64,000 nt of DNA from Schistosoma haematobium (Eukaryota > Platyhelminthes > Trematoda > Strigeidida > Schistosomatidae), in NCBI RefSeq assembly GCF_000699445.3, contig NC_067195.1, forward strand, positions 83,028,569-83,092,568. The letters run 5' to 3'. Position numbers and translations under genes: made by a program. The notes beneath the pieces are model-generated. The model searched no databases, was not told where the DNA came from, and was given only the letters and a program-made list of their open reading frames with translations. Positions 35,782 to 46,561 of the stretch are shown here, piece by piece. The number at the start of each line of letters is the position of its first letter. The first letter of the stretch is position 1.

Positions 35782-36174
35782 TCAGCATCGTTCACGTAAC
35801 TCTCTTAGTTTTGCTTTACGTTCTCGTAAAGCAAGTTTTAATGCTTCCTTTTTTTCATTTGAATCCCAACCACAAGCTATAGATGTTGTAGTACCATCAC
35901 ATTCTTTGGTAGTTAGTTCTGAGTTTAATGGACAAGCAGTATGTTTTCCAATTGGACGATGTACAAGACAATAAGCACGTTTACATTTTGGACATTTACT
36001 ATTTGATAAAGATAGGCCATCACTATCAGCTAATAATTTACATTTAGATTCTGTGCATAAACGTTGCATAAGTTTTATCATTGCTTCTACATCATTAGGA
36101 TGAACTTCACCGAGTTTAGCTGATGCGGTTTTCGCTTTGATCGTTGGATTATTGATATCTGGTGTTAACTTTTT
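35782..36174 (-). CDS. Terminal exon with AN1-type zinc finger (IGHMBP2-like C-terminus)
   Basis: The exon starts after ttgtag at 36174 (phase 0, KKLTPDINNP) and ends TGA at 35782, giving 130 residues. The zinc-binding pattern is LCTESKC...CPKCKRAYCLVHRPIGKHTAC, that is C-x4-C, then C-x2-C-x4-C-x2-H-x5-H-x2-C. This is close to the AN1 finger, and the C-x4-C first pair with YCLxH matches the one at the C-terminus of IGHMBP2 (SMUBP-2), a ribosome-associated helicase. After it comes a basic helix EKKEALKLALRERKAKLREL, again as in IGHMBP2. AN1 fingers bind zinc and usually mediate protein or nucleic-acid contacts. The upstream exons (a helicase, if that assignment is right) were not found in the window, so another AN1 protein is possible. 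Confidence 0.6.
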   Translation of the reverse strand, partial: KKLTPDINNPTIKAKTASAKLGEVHPNDVEAMIKLMQRLCTESKCKLLADSDGLSLSNSKCPKCKRAYCLVHRPIGKHTACPLNSELTTKECDGTTTSIACGWDSNEKKEALKLALRERKAKLRELRERC

Positions 36175-36429
36175 CTACAATTAAGATTAAAATGAAATAA
36201 GAGAAAAAAAATTATATCTAATTGATCTACTATTTTAAGCTTAATTTGTACAAAGGATACATATTCAAAACTCACCTTAGATAAAATCAGTGAAATTGAA
36301 GATAGATATATCATAATTTTTAAACATACGTTGAGTTGATTTATTTTATTAAAACAAAACTTGGTACCTAATAATTTCGAGCACAATACAAATATAGCAT
36401 ATCAATATTTCTAAGTATATTGTATTTGA

Positions 36430-37533
36430 GTATAGCTTTTATCAATGACGTTCTGGAAACAGCTCTGATGTATGTATGTAATGATGATGTGGATCTGTTA
36501 CTTGGAGAAATACTTTTCGACTTTGAGTATATGGATGATATGGTCTTACTATCCGATGATACCCGAACCATGTAATCCATACTTAAGCAGTTGGCAATCA
36601 GTGTCTGTAGGTATGGGATATGCTTTGCACCTTTTACTTTTACAAGACTGGTAGGACCCTGTAACTACATTCGCTCTTAGTAGTGGGCAGTTAGAAGTAG
36701 TTGAGAAGTTCGTGTATTTGAGGGTATCTGTGTAAGTCCTGGTGGTAACGTGACTGATGAAACCAATCTACGTCGAAGTGGCTTATTTCAGTCTGGGCCA
36801 TCTTTGACGCCTTCGTTAGTCTGTCTGTAAAAGGTTGGATCTACAATGCGTCGGTGAGAGCAGTTTTACTCTATGCTTGTAAAACCTGGCCTCTCTAAGT
36901 TGAGGATGTCAACCGACTCTCTGTGTTTGGCCGTCGTTGTCTCCGAATGACATGACATTCACTGACAACACCATGTTAGTGGTGAAGAGGTTCGGCAAAG
37001 TGTGTTCCAGCACAGCGATGATAATTTAACTGATGGTGGCTTGGATATGCACTACGAGTGTCATCCCAGCAAATTCCACATCGTTTATTATTTGCCGGCA
37101 CTGGGACTGATTCATAAAAGTAGAGAGATTATCAGTATGTGACATGGTGTCGTGTTATGAAAGAAGACTTTACAGCATCTGTTGGTCCTTCACGAATCCC
37201 CGGTAGGGGTCCTAAAGATGGTGTAACATAGTGTCTCGAGATGTTATCAGAATAGAAGCCAGTGGCGATCCTGTTATAAATTACTTCCTTCATATGAGTG
37301 AGAGGAGCTTCTTTGACTGAAAGATTTCTTTCTGGTTGTATTTTTCTTGACTGGACTGCTTCCCCAATTTTTTTTTCACTTTCAAACAATTTCTATTCAC
37401 TTTTGTTTCCTTTTTCTTGTACTCACTTTTTTTCTCCATCTCTTCACAATCTTATTTTTATTGTGTGCCGCACATATATTTTGATGCCCCTTTGTACCAA
37501 TGTTCATGTGTTTAGGTAAATGAGTAAATAAAT
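36430..37533 (+). pseudogene. RTE-type retrotransposon relic, RT C-terminal half and 3' UTR
   Basis: Broken frames carry an RT active-site region (LLGEILFDFEYMDDMVLLSD, YMDD in place of YADD), a block matching the RTE thumb (MRRxEQFYSML, CLAVVVSE) and a long T-rich 3' UTR. The 3' end reads TGCCCCTTTGTACCAATGTT followed by CATGTGTTTAGG and a TAAATAAATA tail. Many stops and frameshifts. The tail is the one shared with the 450-bp short elements. Confidence 0.65.
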
Positions 37534-38144
37534 ATAGTCGATTCGGGGAAGTTTAATAAAGTTGAATTCCTATGTTTTTCGATTATTTTGAGAAATTTCG
37601 AAATACCGACATTATATCCAATGTCGAGCAATCAAGCAGAAAACACAGACAAACTTCTAACTAATCCATTCACTCACATCAATGTGTCCAAAGTGAAGAT
37701 CGCCATATTATATTAACTGATTTCTTGCCAAATTTGTCATAATACGATCATCAAAATGAACACAGAATTCTGTTTACACAGTTAACATTCACATTTAACT
37801 ATCACACTGTGTGTTCAATAGTTCATGTGTTTTATTCCAAAACCATTTTCTGGCTTCCACATTTTGGTGGCTTTTTCAGTGTACAATTTGAATAATAACC
37901 TCCAGGAATAAAATTATCCATTAGTACAGTGTACAAGGTAGTTTGTGCACCTTTCCATGGTGTAGTAATTAACGTTCAAATTAAAGATTGTATAATATTC
38001 TAAAATGACGAAGATAATTCATTTTGTGATGAAATGAAGAAAATCATCAAGTTAAGCGATCATTTGAGTATATCTTTTCGTAGTAGTAGTAGTGAGAAGC
38101 TGAAATTTGTGCTCATTTTAATAAAAGCACTTATATGTATGATT

Positions 38145-38440
38145 ATGCATAGACGTTATCAGGCATGGCTCAGAATAGAAGCCAGTGGGAGTTCTGCTGT
38201 AACCTTATTTTACTTTCTTCATATAGGTGAGAGTAACTTCGTTAACTGTAAAAATTCTTTCTAGTTGTATTTTTCGTAGCTGAACTACTTCTATTATTAT
38301 TGTCATTATTTTTAACTCTTATACACTAACTCAATTTTGTTCCTTTTTTATTATGCTCACGTTCCATTCTCTATCTATTCACAATCTCATTTTTATTGTG
38401 TGACACAAATATATTTTGATGTACCATTGTTTGCATCTAA
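38145..38440 (+). repeat. 3'-end fragment of the same RTE lineage
   Basis: Repeats the 3' UTR of the 36430-37533 copy: cagaatagaagccagtggga, ctttctagttgtatttttcg, cacaatctcatttttattgt and acaaatatattttgatgtac. It is 5'-truncated with no coding left. Confidence 0.55.
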
Positions 38441-39110
38441 CTAACTGTTTGAGTACAAATGATGCTGGATAATTCTTCTGAATGTCTAACAATTAAAAAC
38501 CTGTTAAATAATGATAATATCAGAATAAAGTCAAATGGACAATAACATCTTGTTTCTAAACTAAAAATCGTCTTTACCATCCCAAAAGCGTTTTGGCTGA
38601 ATACATATTCGTGTTCAAAAACAGTGAACTTTCGTTTCTTGTGCTAAGTTGGATGTGACTCATTTATTACGTACATATTCATGTATTCAGATAAAAGCTA
38701 CATTTTTAGAGGATAGATTAGTGATACTTTCTAGATCGAAAGAGATAGAGTGGCGTTCAAACTTAAAATTAAATGGTTGATTGCTTTTGACTCGAAGGTC
38801 GCTACACCCATTTTTGTTCCTATGTATGTTTTAGTTATAGAAATGTGTTCAAAGTATTACGGAATAGATAGTAAACAAATGTATCAGAAGATAATAGATT
38901 TTAAAACAAAATAAAAAGATACAATTAATACTTCTAAAGATGCACACAAAATATGAACTCATGTAAAAAGTGGTTTTGTATACATGGGAGCTAAAAAATC
39001 ATCAGATTGAATTATTTCTATGAAAACATCAGTTAGTGTGTTATTCACATCGAAATAAATAACGTTTCCTGATACAAAGTATAACCGCAGTTAAAATACA
39101 AATCGGTTTT
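38441..39110. other. Intergenic, nothing recognised
   Basis: AT-rich, no recognised repeat or frame. Confidence 0.35.
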
Positions 39111-39119
39111 TTAGATTGA

Positions 39120-39191
39120 TATCATGAATGGATAAATGTTAGACCACCATTGAAAACCTGGAAGCACTGGATGACCGTCCTGTCCCAGTAT
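39120..39191 (-). repeat. Left arm of an Sm-alpha repeat split by SR2 copy C
   Basis: Contains tgttagaccaccattgaaaa, then cctggaagcactggatgacc, the reversed 3' arm of Sm-alpha. It is cut at CCTGTCCCAGTAT (39179-39191), one half of the target duplication; the remainder continues at 46901. Confidence 0.7.
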
Positions 39192-39579
39192 CAGTCAGCT
39201 ACAACGTAGGACCAGGCACATATGTGCATCGGTCCAGGTTGCCATACCGCATCAGCACAACAAGATGAACACCGGATTCATAGCAGTGATTAGGTCAAAG
39301 GTGGTAATATATAAGAGAAAGATTGCATATAGAGATATAGTACAAGAAGAAAGAATTGGTTCGTAGAAAGAAAGATATGAAGCGATTTTAATCTCTTAGT
39401 TTAAGGGATGACAGGGAGTGTATACACCGACGCCATTGTGATCGATTCTGAGCCATGTCACCAAGAGTCTCCAACCATTGGTTACGATAGTCACGCGCCC
39501 CGATCGAAGCTGCTACCTTGACGCGGTGGTCGGGCTTGCCTATCGTGATGACCCAACCGAGCTATATTGGCTGGAACAT

Positions 39580-39852
39580 ATGTTCCTGCAGGTTCTACCA
39601 TGCCAGGCAGGTCGATTGGTGAACGGTAAGACTAAAAGCAGCAACTCAAGGTCTGAGGGCGAAGTCGTACTGCTGACTGTACAGAGGTGTGACAGCAGTA
39701 AGGTGTTTCCTTCAGACAACCAGCATGACAGCGATGCTGCCTTCCCACAAGGAGGGGTGGGGTTAGAAAAGGTCGACCCTAAAAATGCACACCTGACCTT
39801 ACCTCACGGATTTCCGTCTCCGGCGGTAAGGCCCTTTGAAGAACGGAGCTAA
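39580..39852 (+). CDS. SR2 copy B: possible short ORF1 upstream of, and in frame with, ORF2
   Basis: From an ATG at 39580 (MFLQVLPCQAGRLVNGKTK) to a TAA at 39850-39852. It ends SPAVRPFEERS. No known domain. It is in the same frame as the long ORF2, which opens at the very next codon, so the two are separated by one stop only. Whether it is translated is unknown. Confidence 0.4.
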   Translation: MFLQVLPCQAGRLVNGKTKSSNSRSEGEVVLLTVQRCDSSKVFPSDNQHDSDAAFPQGGVGLEKVDPKNAHLTLPHGFPSPAVRPFEERS

Positions 39853-42800
39853 CACGTCAAAAACCTCCCACGAAAGGCCGTGCGCGACCGGCCTCAAGCA
39901 GTTGTCCCTTGGGCTCTGCGGTCACGCTCCCAGGTCGTCAAGACCAACACTAATCCGATTTTCTTTTCAGGTTCCTCAAGAAATACCCTTCCACGGTGTG
40001 GGCAGCCGGGAAGTGACATCAGCCCTCATACCCGTAACAGCACAAGAGACCAAGGTGGTCACATTCAAATCCTTCCTACACCTCCTAATACCTCTCTTAT
40101 CTCCCCGACTAACCCTCCTCACGTCTCTTTATCACCTCGCACCGCTAGGGCAAACGATTCGAGTACGTGGAACGCCATTCCTGGTCTTCCGAAACCACGC
40201 TCTAAACTATACGTAGGAGCTTTTAACGTACGAACACTTTGCCAAATAGGACAACAGGCTTCCTTAGCTAAAACTTTAGAATCTCGCGCCATCGATGTGT
40301 GCTGCGTCTCCGAAACGCGCATACAGGATCCAAGTAGCGTCATTCATTTGACCTCACCATGCCAAAATAAGGAACCGACTCGATTTACGCTTCGTGTATC
40401 TGGAAGCCCTGATTCTGCTTCCCGTGGCCTCGCCGGCGTAGGTATAGCATTGAGTCCCAGAGCAGAACTAGCCCTCTTAGAGTGGATCCCAGTAGACAGC
40501 CGCTTGTGCGCTGTCCGACTGAACGGAACAGTAAGAATCCGGAAAGATCGGGACACTCGTCGTTGCCTCTTCGTCGTCTCTGCCTATTCTCCCACTGACT
40601 GCAGCTCAGATGATGTAAAAGATGAGTTTTACAGAAAGCTTTCCGACCTTCTCCGAAAAGCTAGGCGCTCGGATGTAGTAATAGTGGCCGGTGACTTTAA
40701 TGCTCAAGTAGGTAAACTAAGCGATAGGGAAAGACAACTAGGTGGATCTTATGGTGTCGTGGCTCAAAGAACAGATAATGGCGACCGTCTGTTGCAGCTA
40801 TGCTCAGATAACCACCTTTTCCTTGCAAGTACTAACTTTAAGCATAAGGAAAAACATCTTTTAACATGGCGACCCCCTAATTCGTCCCAACGTTGGACCC
40901 AAATAGATCACATCGCTATCAGCCACCGATGGAGGGGCTCGATAGAAGACTGTCGCTCATTCTGGAGCACATGCCTAGATTCAGATCATGCTCTAGTGCG
41001 AGCGCATATTTGCTTGCGTCTTACTGGACGTAGGAAAGACGCTGCAAGGAAACCTCTTAGGGGCCTACTAAATGACAGTCAAGCTAAGAGTATAGATGCT
41101 CGGAAACTCATTCCACCTGGCTCTGAACATAATGAAGAGCGGAGTCAGCTTAAGCGCAAGCTGACAAGAAGTCTACGCAATGATCGCGAACAGTGGTGGG
41201 TAGCGAAAGCAAGAGAGATGGAAAAGGCAGCGGCAATAGGTAATAGCAGACAATTGTTCAGACTCGTTAAGGAAACCGGAATTAGGAACCCGACCATTAG
41301 CGAAACAATCTCAGAGAAAGATGGACATATTATACATTCTCAATCCAGGAGATTGGATCGATGGGCAGAACACTTTAGGGATCAGTTCAACTGGCCTTCA
41401 GCCACACTTCGGTTTCCCACGATCTCTAGTCAACATGAATGGCAAGTTAGTGTAGGTCCTCCGTCCCTTTACGAAGTTGAAAAAGCCATAGGAAATCTGA
41501 AACGAGGGAGAGCAGCAGGCCCTGACAGGTTTACTCCTGAGATTTTTAAGGATGGTGGTCCAGTATTAGCAATGAGATTAACCGAGGTCTTAGGTAGAAT
41601 TTGGGAACTGGACGTAATCCCATCTGACTGGTCTCAATCACTGATTGTGCCAGTCTATAAGAAAGGACAAAAGTCCTCTTGTGACAATCACAGAGGTATC
41701 AGTTTGACCAATATAGTGTCTAAAATATTAGCTTCAATAATACTTCGACGCCTAATCAAAGCTCGTGAAGAGCAGATTAGAGAAAACCAGGCCGGTTTTC
41801 GACCTGGACGTGGTTGTATAGATCAGATATTCACACTACGTCAGGTTCTAGAACACAGACACACATTCAGACGCCCCACAATGGTAGTATTTCTCAACCT
41901 TAAGGCGGCATTCGACTCTGTTGATCGTGAGGTTCTATGGCAGTGTTTGTCACTGAAAGGAGTACCAAAGAAGTACATTAACCTTATAAAGGCTCTCTAC
42001 TCGAACACAACTGGTCGAGTGAGAGCTTATGGCAAACTGTCATCAAAATTGATTACCTCAAGTGGTGTTCGTCAGGGCTGCCCACTATCTCCATCCTTGT
42101 TTAACTTTGTCATTGACGTACTTTTAGAGATGACACTTTCCTCATCTAAATTTCCAGGGGTTGAACTTCTACCAGGAGATTCACTTGTTGACTTGGAATA
42201 TGCAGATGACATAGTTTTATTTGGTGAAGACGCTGACAAAATGCAGAGTCTTCTGACCACTATAAGCAACAATGCAAGCATGTTCGGCATGCGATTCTCC
42301 CCCTCGAAATGCAAAATGTTACTTCAGGATTGGGTTGCATCGACACCCGAACTAATGATAGGGAGTGAAGTAGTTGAGCGTGTCGACCGCTTCACTTATC
42401 TTGGAAGTCTCATCAGCCCTTGTGGTTTAGTGTGTGACGAAATCTCAGCACGGATACAGAAGGCTCGACTAGCTTTTGCCAACTTGCGTCATTTATGGCG
42501 TAGGCGAGATATCCGTCTATCAACCAAAGGACGTGTTTACTGCGCAGCAGTTCGTTCCGTCCTACTTTATGGCAGTGAAACATGGCCGGTAAGAGTAGAA
42601 GATATCCGTAGGTTACTAGTATTCGATCATAGGTGTCTTCGAAACATTGCTCGTATATCATGGGTCCATCGAGTAAGTAACACAGTTGTTAGGAAACGGG
42701 TACTAGGTAAGGATGGCAAATCAATTGATGAAGTAGTGAAACTTCATCAGTTGAGATGGCTGGGACACGTGTTACGTATGCCCAACGACCGACTGCCTCG

Positions 42801-43041
42801 ACGTGCTATGTTCAATGGTATAGGAGTAGGTTGGAAGAAAGCTAGGGGCGGCCAAACCAAAACATGGCACAAGTCCATGAAGTCACTGACAAGTGAACTG
42901 AGTCATGTTGGTAGGTATAGACTACCTGGTTGGGGACCGCGAGATGATAGCAACCGATGGTTAGAGACCCTGAATGACATGGCTCAAAATCGTTTGCAAT
43001 GGCGCAGGTGCATCCACTCTCTGTGTTCTGCCAAATTCTAA
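39853..43041 (+). CDS. SR2 copy B: endonuclease/reverse transcriptase, open frame of about 1,060 codons
   Basis: Residue numbers count from the GTG at 39880. The endonuclease has VGAFNVRTL (Asn 116), VSETRIQ, VVSAYSPTD, AGDFNAQVG, QIDHIAISHRW and SDHALVR. After a short linker comes the RT with ENQAGFRPGRGC, VVFLNLKAAFDSVD, SSGVRQGCPLSPSLFN, LEYADDIVLFG (774-777) and the C-terminal RWLGHVLRMP region. The frame has no stop but also no ATG before MEKAAA (41218), so the whole endonuclease lies upstream of any methionine. At 41896 the codon is AAC: the first Asp of FLDLKAAFD, which binds the catalytic metal, is Asn 673. The protein should therefore be unable to reverse-transcribe even if made. Copies A and C keep the Asp. 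Confidence 0.85.
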   Translation, partial: HVKNLPRKAVRDRPQAVVPWALRSRSQVVKTNTNPIFFSGSSRNTLPRCGQPGSDISPHTRNSTRDQGGHIQILPTPPNTSLISPTNPPHVSLSPRTARANDSSTWNAIPGLPKPRSKLYVGAFNVRTLCQIGQQASLAKTLESRAIDVCCVSETRIQDPSSVIHLTSPCQNKEPTRFTLRVSGSPDSASRGLAGVGIALSPRAELALLEWIPVDSRLCAVRLNGTVRIRKDRDTRRCLFVVSAYSPTDCSSDDVKDEFYRKLSDLLRKARRSDVVIVAGDFNAQVGKLSDRERQLGGSYGVVAQRTDNGDRLLQLCSDNHLFLASTNFKHKEKHLLTWRPPNSSQRWTQIDHIAISHRWRGSIEDCRSFWSTCLDSDHALVRAHICLRLTGRRKDAARKPLRGLLNDSQAKSIDARKLIPPGSEHNEERSQLKRKLTRSLRNDREQWWVAKAREMEKAAAIGNSRQLFRLVKETGIRNPTISETISEKDGHIIHSQSRRLDRWAEHFRDQFNWPSATLRFPTISSQHEWQVSVGPPSLYEVEKAIGNLKRGRAAGPDRFTPEIFKDGGPVLAMRLTEVLGRIWELDVIPSDWSQSLIVPVYKKGQKSSCDNHRGISLTNIVSKILASIILRRLIKAREEQIRENQAGFRPGRGCIDQIFTLRQVLEHRHTFRRPTMVVFLNLKAAFDSVDREVLWQCLSLKGVPKKYINLIKALYSNTTGRVRAYGKLSSKLITSSGVRQGCPLSPSLFNFVIDVLLEMTLSSSKFPGVELLPGDSLVDLEYADDIVLFGEDADKMQSLLTTISNNASMFGMRFSPSKCKMLLQDWVASTPELMIGSEVVERVDRFTYLGSLISPCGLVCDEISARIQKARLAFANLRHLWRRRDIRLSTKGRVYCAAVRSVLLYGSETWPVRVEDIRRLLVFDHRCLRNIARISWVHRVSNTVVRKRVLGKDGKSIDEVVKLHQLRWLGHVLRMPNDRLPRRAMFNGIGVGWKKARGGQTKTWHKSMKSLTSELSHVGRYRLPGWGPRDDSNRWLETLNDMAQNRLQWRRCIHSLCSAKF

Positions 43042-43281
43042 TCTTCTGAATTCTTCATGTCCCTTTTTTTCCTCTTTCCAAATTTATTTCACTGGATTAT
43101 ACTCTTTAAATAACATCTCCAAACCCTAATCTTCCCGATTACTGCTTATACTCTTATTACCTCTACCACTACGGGATTTGAATCGACAACTGCATCTCTG
43201 TGCTAATGTGGTGTGGCAACTCGAACTGATGTACGTGCGTACGAAGTTCTACGTTGTTACTGACTGACTGATAGTCACACG

Positions 43282-45256
43282 GACCCCAACCGAGTAGTCT
43301 GCATCTACCAACATGGCTCAGACTAGAAGTTAGTGACTTCAAGCACTGATGCCACGTTTTGGTTTGGCCGCCCCTAACTTTCTTCCAACCATCTCCAATA
43401 CCGGATAGCATTGCACGTCGTGGTAACCAGTGTTCGGGCATACGTAACACGTGGCCCAACCATCTCAGTCGATGAAGATTCATAACCTCATCAACCGATT
43501 TACCATCATTCCCTAATATCCTGCGTTTAACCTCACTATTACTTACCCGGTGATCCCAGCAGATGCCAGCAATATTTCTAAGGCATCTGTGGTCAAATAC
43601 TAATAGCTTACGAGTGTCTTCTACTCTTAATGGCCATGTTTCGCTGCCGTAAATTAAAACAGAACGGACTGCCGCGCAGTATACTCGTCCTTTTATTGAT
43701 AGACGGATATCTCGCCTTCGCCACAGGTGACGTAAGTTGGCAAAAACCAAACGAGCTTTTCGAATCCGTGCTGAGATTTGGTCAGACACCAACCCATTAG
43801 GGCTGATCAGACTTCCAAGATAAGTGAAGTTGTCAACGCGTTCGACTACTTCACTCCCTATCCTTAGTTCAGGTGTTAACGCAGACCAGTCCTGAAGCAA
43901 CAACTTGCATTTAGAGGGAGAGAAGCGCATTCCAAACATCCTGGCATTGTTGCTCAGTGCTACCAGAAGACTCTGCATTTTGTCAGCGTCTTCACCAAAC
44001 AGGACTATGTCGTCTGCGTATTCTAAGTCGATAAGTGGACCTCCTGGATGGAGATCAATACCCGAGAACTCAGTCGACGAGAAAGTTATTTCCATCAGTA
44101 GATCTATGATGAAGTTAAACAAAAATGGAGAAAGTGGACAGCCTTGACGGACACCACTTGAGGTTGCAAAAGTAGATGACAGTTCGCCATAAGCTCTCAC
44201 TCGACTAGTAGTGTTCAAGTAAAGAGCTTTTACAAGGTTTATGTACTTCTGGGGTACGCCTTTCAATGACAGACACTGCCACAGAATCTCGCGGTCTACA
44301 GAGTCAAATGCTGCTTTTAAGTCGAGAAAGACCACCGTTGTCGGACGCCGATAAGTATGCCTGTGTTCTAGAATCTGACGAATGGTGAATATGTGGTCGA
44401 TGCAGCCACGACCAGGTCTAAAGCCAGCTTGATTCTCTCGTGTTTGCAGTTCACGAGTCTTAGTTAGGCGTCTGATAATTATCGAGGCTAGTATTTTAGA
44501 TATTATATTAGTTAAACTAATCCCTCTGTGGTTGTCACAGGATGATTTTGACCCTTTCTTATATATTGGGACTATAAGTGATTGTGACCAGTTAGATGGG
44601 ATAACGTCTAACTCCCAGATTTTAGCTAAAATATTAGTCAACCTAATCGCTAAAATTGGACCACCATCCTTAAAGACCTCTAGAGCCAATCCATCTGGAC
44701 CAGCTGCTCTTCCTCGCTTCAGATTAACTATAGCCTTTTGAACTTCAGCAAGAGTTGGGGGACCTACTTCAATGTTCCATTCACACTGTCTGGGAATGGA
44801 GGGTAGTTGTAGAGTAGCTGAAGGCCAGTTGAACTGTTCTCTGAAATGTTCCGCCCATCGTTCTAAACGTCTGGACTGGGAGTAGATGAGAGTATCGTCT
44901 TTTTCCGATATAATCTCACTTACACTTGACTTATTAATTCCAGTTTCTTTTATTAGTCTGTAAAGCTGTCTTGTGTTCCCTATAGTCGCCGCGTTTTCCA
45001 TCTCTTTTGCTTTCGTTGCCCACCACTGCTCACGGTCGTTTCTTAGACTTTTTCTTAACCTAGATCTGATTTGGTGTCGCTCTTCATCATGTTCGGAACC
45101 TGATGGGACGAGTTTGCGAGAATCCATCAGTGTGATAGACTTTGAAGAAATCCACTGGTTCTTTGAAACTCTGTGGTTTAAGTCACTAACAGATTTCATT
45201 GCTGTTTCCACAGCTGCTTGTATGTCTTTCCAAGCAACATCTGGGTCAGCCTCGTC
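43282..45256 (-). pseudogene. SR2 copy C: linker and reverse transcriptase, cut off by copy B
   Basis: Follows in frame after the TAA at 45257-45259; an ATG at 45211 (METAMKSV) opens a frame that runs without stop through ENQAGFRPGRGC, VVFLDLKAAFDSVD, GVRQGCPLSPFLFN and LEYADDIVLFG to the junction with B at 43281. Beyond that the frame reads into the end of copy B. The last roughly 30 codons of the RT protein lie on the other side of B. All RT catalytic residues are present, unlike in B, and the copy A frameshift near 15160 is absent here. Confidence 0.85.
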
Positions 45257-46561
45257 TTACGAACTACCTAATCGTGACCTCAGTTGTTCTTGGAACCTAA
45301 TTTTGGTTTTCTCGTTACTCAACTCAGTTCTAATGGGTCTTTTTAATGTGGCTTTTTTGCGTCCAGTGAGGCGCAAGCAGATGCGTGCCCGTATTAGGGC
45401 GTGGTCGGAGTCCAAGCAGGTACTCCAGAATGAGCGACAATCTTCTACCGACCCTCTCCAACGATGACTGATGGCAATATGGTCTATTTGAGTCCATCGT
45501 TGGTTTGGTGCAGGCGGTCGCCACGTTAGACGACGTCTCTCCTTATGCTTAAAATTTGTGTTTGCTAAAAATAAGCGATTGTCTGAGCACAGTTGCAGCA
45601 GACGGTCACCATTATCTGTTCGCTGTGCCGGAATGCTAAAATATCCACCTAAATGCCTTTCTGTCTGGTTTAAGCTGCCTATCTGAGCATTAAAGTCACC
45701 CCCTACGAGTACTATGTCTGAGCGTTTAGCTTTCTGAAGAAGTTCAGAAAGCTTTCTGTAAAATTCATCTTTCACATCATCTGAGCTGCAGTCAGTGGGA
45801 GCGTAGGCAGAAACGACGAAAAGGCAACGACGTGTGTCCCTATCCTTCCGAGTTCTTGCGGAGCCGTTTAGCCGAACAGCACATAGACGACTGTTGACGG
45901 GGATCCACTCTAGCAGTGATTGTTCCGCCCTCATGCTTAGTGCTATGCCTACACCTGCCAGTCCACGAGAACTGGCCATCGGGTCACCAGATACACGTAG
46001 GGTGTATCTCGTTGGCTCTCCGTGTTGCCGAGGTGAGGTCAAGTGAATGACCACACTGGAATCCTGTATGCGTGTTTCGGAGACACAGCATACATCAATG
46101 GAAAGAGACTCTAGGGTTTTAGCCAAGGAAGCCTGCTGACCGATTTGACATAGGGTGCGTACGTTGAAGGCTCTAATGTGTAGTTTGGAGCGAGGTTTCA
46201 GTAGACCTGGGACAGAGGTTTGAGCACTAGAATCGTTGGCTATGATGACACTTGAGGAGGAAGCCGAAAGAGGAAGTTTAGAGTTGAAAGTCGATGTAGG
46301 AGGATTAATAGAAATTGAAGAGGAAGGTTGATTATGAATACAGTGGTCTTGTGTGCTGTTAAAGGTATGAGGGCGGTTATCACTTCCCGGTTGCCCACAC
46401 CGTGGAAGGGTTCTTCTGGAGGTACCTAAAAAGGAAATTGGATTAGAGGTGGTCTCAGTGACCTGAGAGCGTGACCGCAGTGCCCAAGGGACAACTGCTT
46501 GAGGCCGGTCGCGCACGGCCTTTTCGTGGGAGGTTTTTGACGTGTTAGCTCCGTTCTTCAA
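45257..46561 (-). pseudogene. SR2 copy C: endonuclease part of ORF2
   Basis: Same 434-codon frame as copy A with AFNVRTLCQIG, VSETRIQ, GGDFNAQIG and SDHALIR, ending at the same in-frame TAA (45257-45259). Only a few residues differ from copy A (for example RAFNV for GAFNV). No ATG precedes the endonuclease motifs. Confidence 0.85.

Larger units (their letters stand above)
39498..43269 (+). mobile_element. SR2-like RTE retrotransposon, copy B, full length, nested in copy C
   Basis: About 3.77 kb, flanked by GATAGTCACGCG (39486-39497) and GATAGTCACACG (43270-43281), a 12-bp target duplication with one difference. It begins CCCGATCGAAGCTGCTACC and ends in CTGACTGACT, the RTE-type 3' repeat. It is a different subfamily from A and C: many silent and replacement differences, and a linker about 65 codons shorter between endonuclease and RT. 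Confidence 0.9.

Noticed and set aside
39478..39580. Start of the upstream SR2 frame at TTG 39478
   Set aside because: This position lies in copy C, outside copy B (which begins at 39498); the first ATG inside B is at 39580.
43169..43281. Extension of the copy C RT frame to 43169
   Set aside because: Past 43281 the frame reads antisense through the 3' end of copy B; it is not part of the copy C protein.
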